From Bacillota bacterium (GTDB lineage: Bacteria; Armatimonadota; Hebobacteria; Hebobacterales; Hebobacteraceae): 5,644 nt of DNA. Under the pieces are notes generated by a model. That model saw only the letters and a program-made list of their open reading frames with translations, did no database searches and was not told the DNA's origin. Shown here one piece after another: positions 4,574-5,644 of the stretch. How positions within the stretch are numbered: the first letter of the stretch is position 1; each line of letters begins with the position of its first letter. The stretch lies in the NCBI GenBank assembly GCA_030668755.1, contig DAOVEW010000105.1, forward strand, positions 1 through 5,644. The letters are read 5' to 3'. The translations under genes were made by a program, and so were the position numbers.

Positions 4574-5455
4574 ATGTCACCGCGCACGAGATCGCTCCTC
4601 TTCCTCGTCACCGCCGCTGTTCTCTGGAGCACGAGCGGCCTGTTCCTCAAGAGCATGCCGTCCGTGCACTGGATCAAAATCGCCGGCCTTCGGTCGCTGT
4701 TCGCAGCGATACTTTTCTTGCCCGGCATCCTCCAGCCCCGCCCGCCGGCGCGGAAGCTCGTGGCGACCGTGATTACGTATGCGGTGATGGTCGGGACCCT
4801 CATGGGCTCGATGCAGCTTGGCACCGCCGCACAGGGCATCTGGCTTCAGTACATCGCGCCCGCCCTCGTGGCATTGTGGGCCTGGGGGCTCCAGCGCCAG
4901 CGCCTTCGGCCCCCCGAGACCGCCACCGTGATCCTGACCGTCGTCGCGATCATCTTCATCGTCACCGGCGGCAGCGGCCCCGCCCACCAGCAGTCCGTTC
5001 TCCTCGGCCTCATCAGCGGTCTCGCGTTCGGCACGTTCATCATCCTGCTGAAGAGCATGGAGGACTTGCCGCCCGCCAGGATATTCGTCTGGACGAACCT
5101 GGGGACGGCCGCCGCTCTCCTCCCGGTCGGCGCCGCCCTCGGCGTGCCGCTGGCCATCGCTCCCAGGGAGCTGCTGCTGCTGGCAGTGATGGGGCTGGTC
5201 CAACTAGCGCTTCCCTACTACTTCTTCCACTACGGCCTATCGGGGACCCGAGCCGTCGAGGCCTCCCTCATCCTCCTCCTCGAGCCGATCCTCAATCCGA
5301 TACTCGTCTACTTCGTGTTCGGCGAAATCCCAGCGCCGAAAGTGATCCTCGGCTGCGCGCTAATCGCGGTCGGCCTGGTCGCCATGGCCCTTTTCCCGAA
5401 CCGCCGGGGCGTCAAGGGTGCCGCGGAGGCCCCCAGTACCAAGGGCCGCGGGTAG
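4574..5455 (+). CDS. EamA-domain (DMT superfamily) membrane transporter
   Basis: The 293-residue product is an inner-membrane protein with about ten predicted helices in two EamA repeats (roughly 8-131 and 141-275), the arrangement of drug/metabolite exporters such as RhaT- or YdcZ-like permeases. Recognisable features are AAVLWSTSGLFLK (14-26) in helix 1, LQYIAPALVALWAW (91-104) closing the first repeat, and LLEPILNPILVYFVFGEIPAPK (235-256) with GCALIAVGLV (260-269) in the second. The length is normal for the family. The substrate cannot be inferred; exporters of this family move amino acids, nucleotides or small metabolites. The start is uncertain: I chose the ATG at 4574, because MSPRTRSLLFLV leads directly into helix 1. 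An ATG at 4553 (seven residues longer) has a GGAG 14 bases upstream, and a TTG at 4523 is also open. The hydrophilic tail ends KGRG. It is transcribed away from the PPC-domain gene. Confidence 0.93.
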   Translation: MSPRTRSLLFLVTAAVLWSTSGLFLKSMPSVHWIKIAGLRSLFAAILFLPGILQPRPPARKLVATVITYAVMVGTLMGSMQLGTAAQGIWLQYIAPALVALWAWGLQRQRLRPPETATVILTVVAIIFIVTGGSGPAHQQSVLLGLISGLAFGTFIILLKSMEDLPPARIFVWTNLGTAAALLPVGAALGVPLAIAPRELLLLAVMGLVQLALPYYFFHYGLSGTRAVEASLILLLEPILNPILVYFVFGEIPAPKVILGCALIAVGLVAMALFPNRRGVKGAAEAPSTKGRG

Positions 5456-5509
5456 AGATCAGGTCCTGCTCCACCTGCGGGGCCTTCGCGTCATCCAAGC
5501 CTCACTCGG
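5456..5509. other. short non-coding stretch after the transporter gene
   Basis: The bases between the transporter stop codon and the tandem repeats hold no gene and no clear intrinsic terminator: there is no strong stem followed by a T-run. A GTG-initiated frame from 5418 runs through this stretch and the repeats, but nothing supports it as coding. Confidence 0.5.
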
Positions 5510-5608
5510 GCAGCATTCCCGCCGCGCCCTCCACCCGTACGAGCGGCATTCCCGCCGCGCCCTCCACTCGTACGAGCGACATTCCTGTCGCGACCCTGTC
5601 GGTGATTC
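5510..5608 (+). repeat. three-unit 33-bp tandem repeat, each unit beginning with a hairpin
   Basis: Units start at 5510, 5543 and 5576, exactly 33 bases apart. Each begins with a 16-nt hairpin: GCAGCATTCCCGCCGC, GCGGCATTCCCGCCGC and GCGACATTCCTGTCGC. Units one and two are nearly identical over all 33 bases (three differences); unit three has diverged after its hairpin. In unit three the fourth pair changes from G-C to A-T on both sides and the sixth position gains an A-T pair, so pairing is kept or improved. Units two and three are preceded by CGTACGA (5536-5542 and 5569-5575), making the same 23-nt motif found twice at 2234-2288. CTCGTACGAG at 5567-5576 is a 10-base palindrome between hairpins two and three. 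Confidence 0.8.
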
Positions 5609-5618
5609 CGCAGTTGGG

Positions 5619-5644
5619 TAGGGCAGGAGTCCCTAGGCCGGCCT
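5619..5644. repeat. small hairpin and palindrome at the right edge
   Basis: TAGGG (5619-5623) and CCCTA (5631-5635) pair around the loop CAGGAGT. AGGCCGGCCT (5635-5644) is a perfect 10-base palindrome cut by the window edge. The GTAGGGCAGGAG here recalls GGGCAGGAG in the hairpin at 1947-1975 and the CTGTAGGGCG copies nearby, so it may be the start of another intergenic repeat that continues outside the window. Confidence 0.35.

Noticed and set aside
5510..5608. Iteron-type replication origin
   Set aside because: There are only three units, one diverged, with no AT-rich unwinding region, DnaA boxes or replication-initiator gene nearby.
5418..5621. GTG-started frame containing an 11-residue peptide repeat (HSRRALHPYER)
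   Set aside because: The repeat arises only because the 33-bp DNA repeat is a multiple of three. The frame starts inside the transporter gene, and stem-preserving changes fit a DNA or RNA structure better than a protein.

Overview
This is a GC-rich bacterial chromosomal window with seven protein genes I can support. Codon use is very strongly C-ending (CTC, GCC, CGC, ATC), most extremely in the first three genes. The organism uses the non-mevalonate (MEP) isoprenoid pathway, because the window opens inside ispG. I cannot name a phylum. GC-rich environmental lineages such as Armatimonadota, Planctomycetota or Hydrogenedentota would fit, but that is only an impression. I see no rRNA, tRNA, CRISPR array, transposase, phage gene or recognisable defence system.

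Left block (1-1975, + strand): the 3' three quarters of ispG; a 108-residue protein with a type IV pilin-like N-terminal helix and a second, C-terminal membrane helix; and a DEDDy RNase H-fold nuclease of the YprB type. The nuclease gene starts on a GTG overlapping the end of the pilin-like gene by 8 bases. The three probably share a transcript, which may end at a perfect 12-bp hairpin at 1947-1975.

Middle (1976-2399): about 420 bases with no convincing gene but many short inverted repeats. The clearest is a 55-bp element made of two facing copies of a 23-nt hairpin motif (CGTA-x3 followed by a 16-nt hairpin with a TTC-containing loop). The same motif returns in the 33-bp tandem repeat after the last gene, 3.3 kb away, so this looks like a dispersed structured repeat family.

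Right block (2400-5455): a four-helix ferritin-like protein and a small DUF6504-like protein on the + strand. These converge through a strong, probably shared terminator (3360-3386) on a two-gene minus-strand unit: a PPC/DUF296-domain protein followed by a pyridoxamine 5'-phosphate oxidase-like flavin-binding protein. Both minus-strand genes have strong Shine-Dalgarno sites. A divergent 10-helix EamA/DMT-family transporter follows on the + strand. The window ends in non-coding sequence with the 33-bp tandem hairpin repeats.

Most of the window is housekeeping or general-purpose gene content. The points most worth a second look are the dispersed hairpin repeat family and the unusual two-helix pilin-like protein, which lacks the glycine needed for prepilin cleavage.
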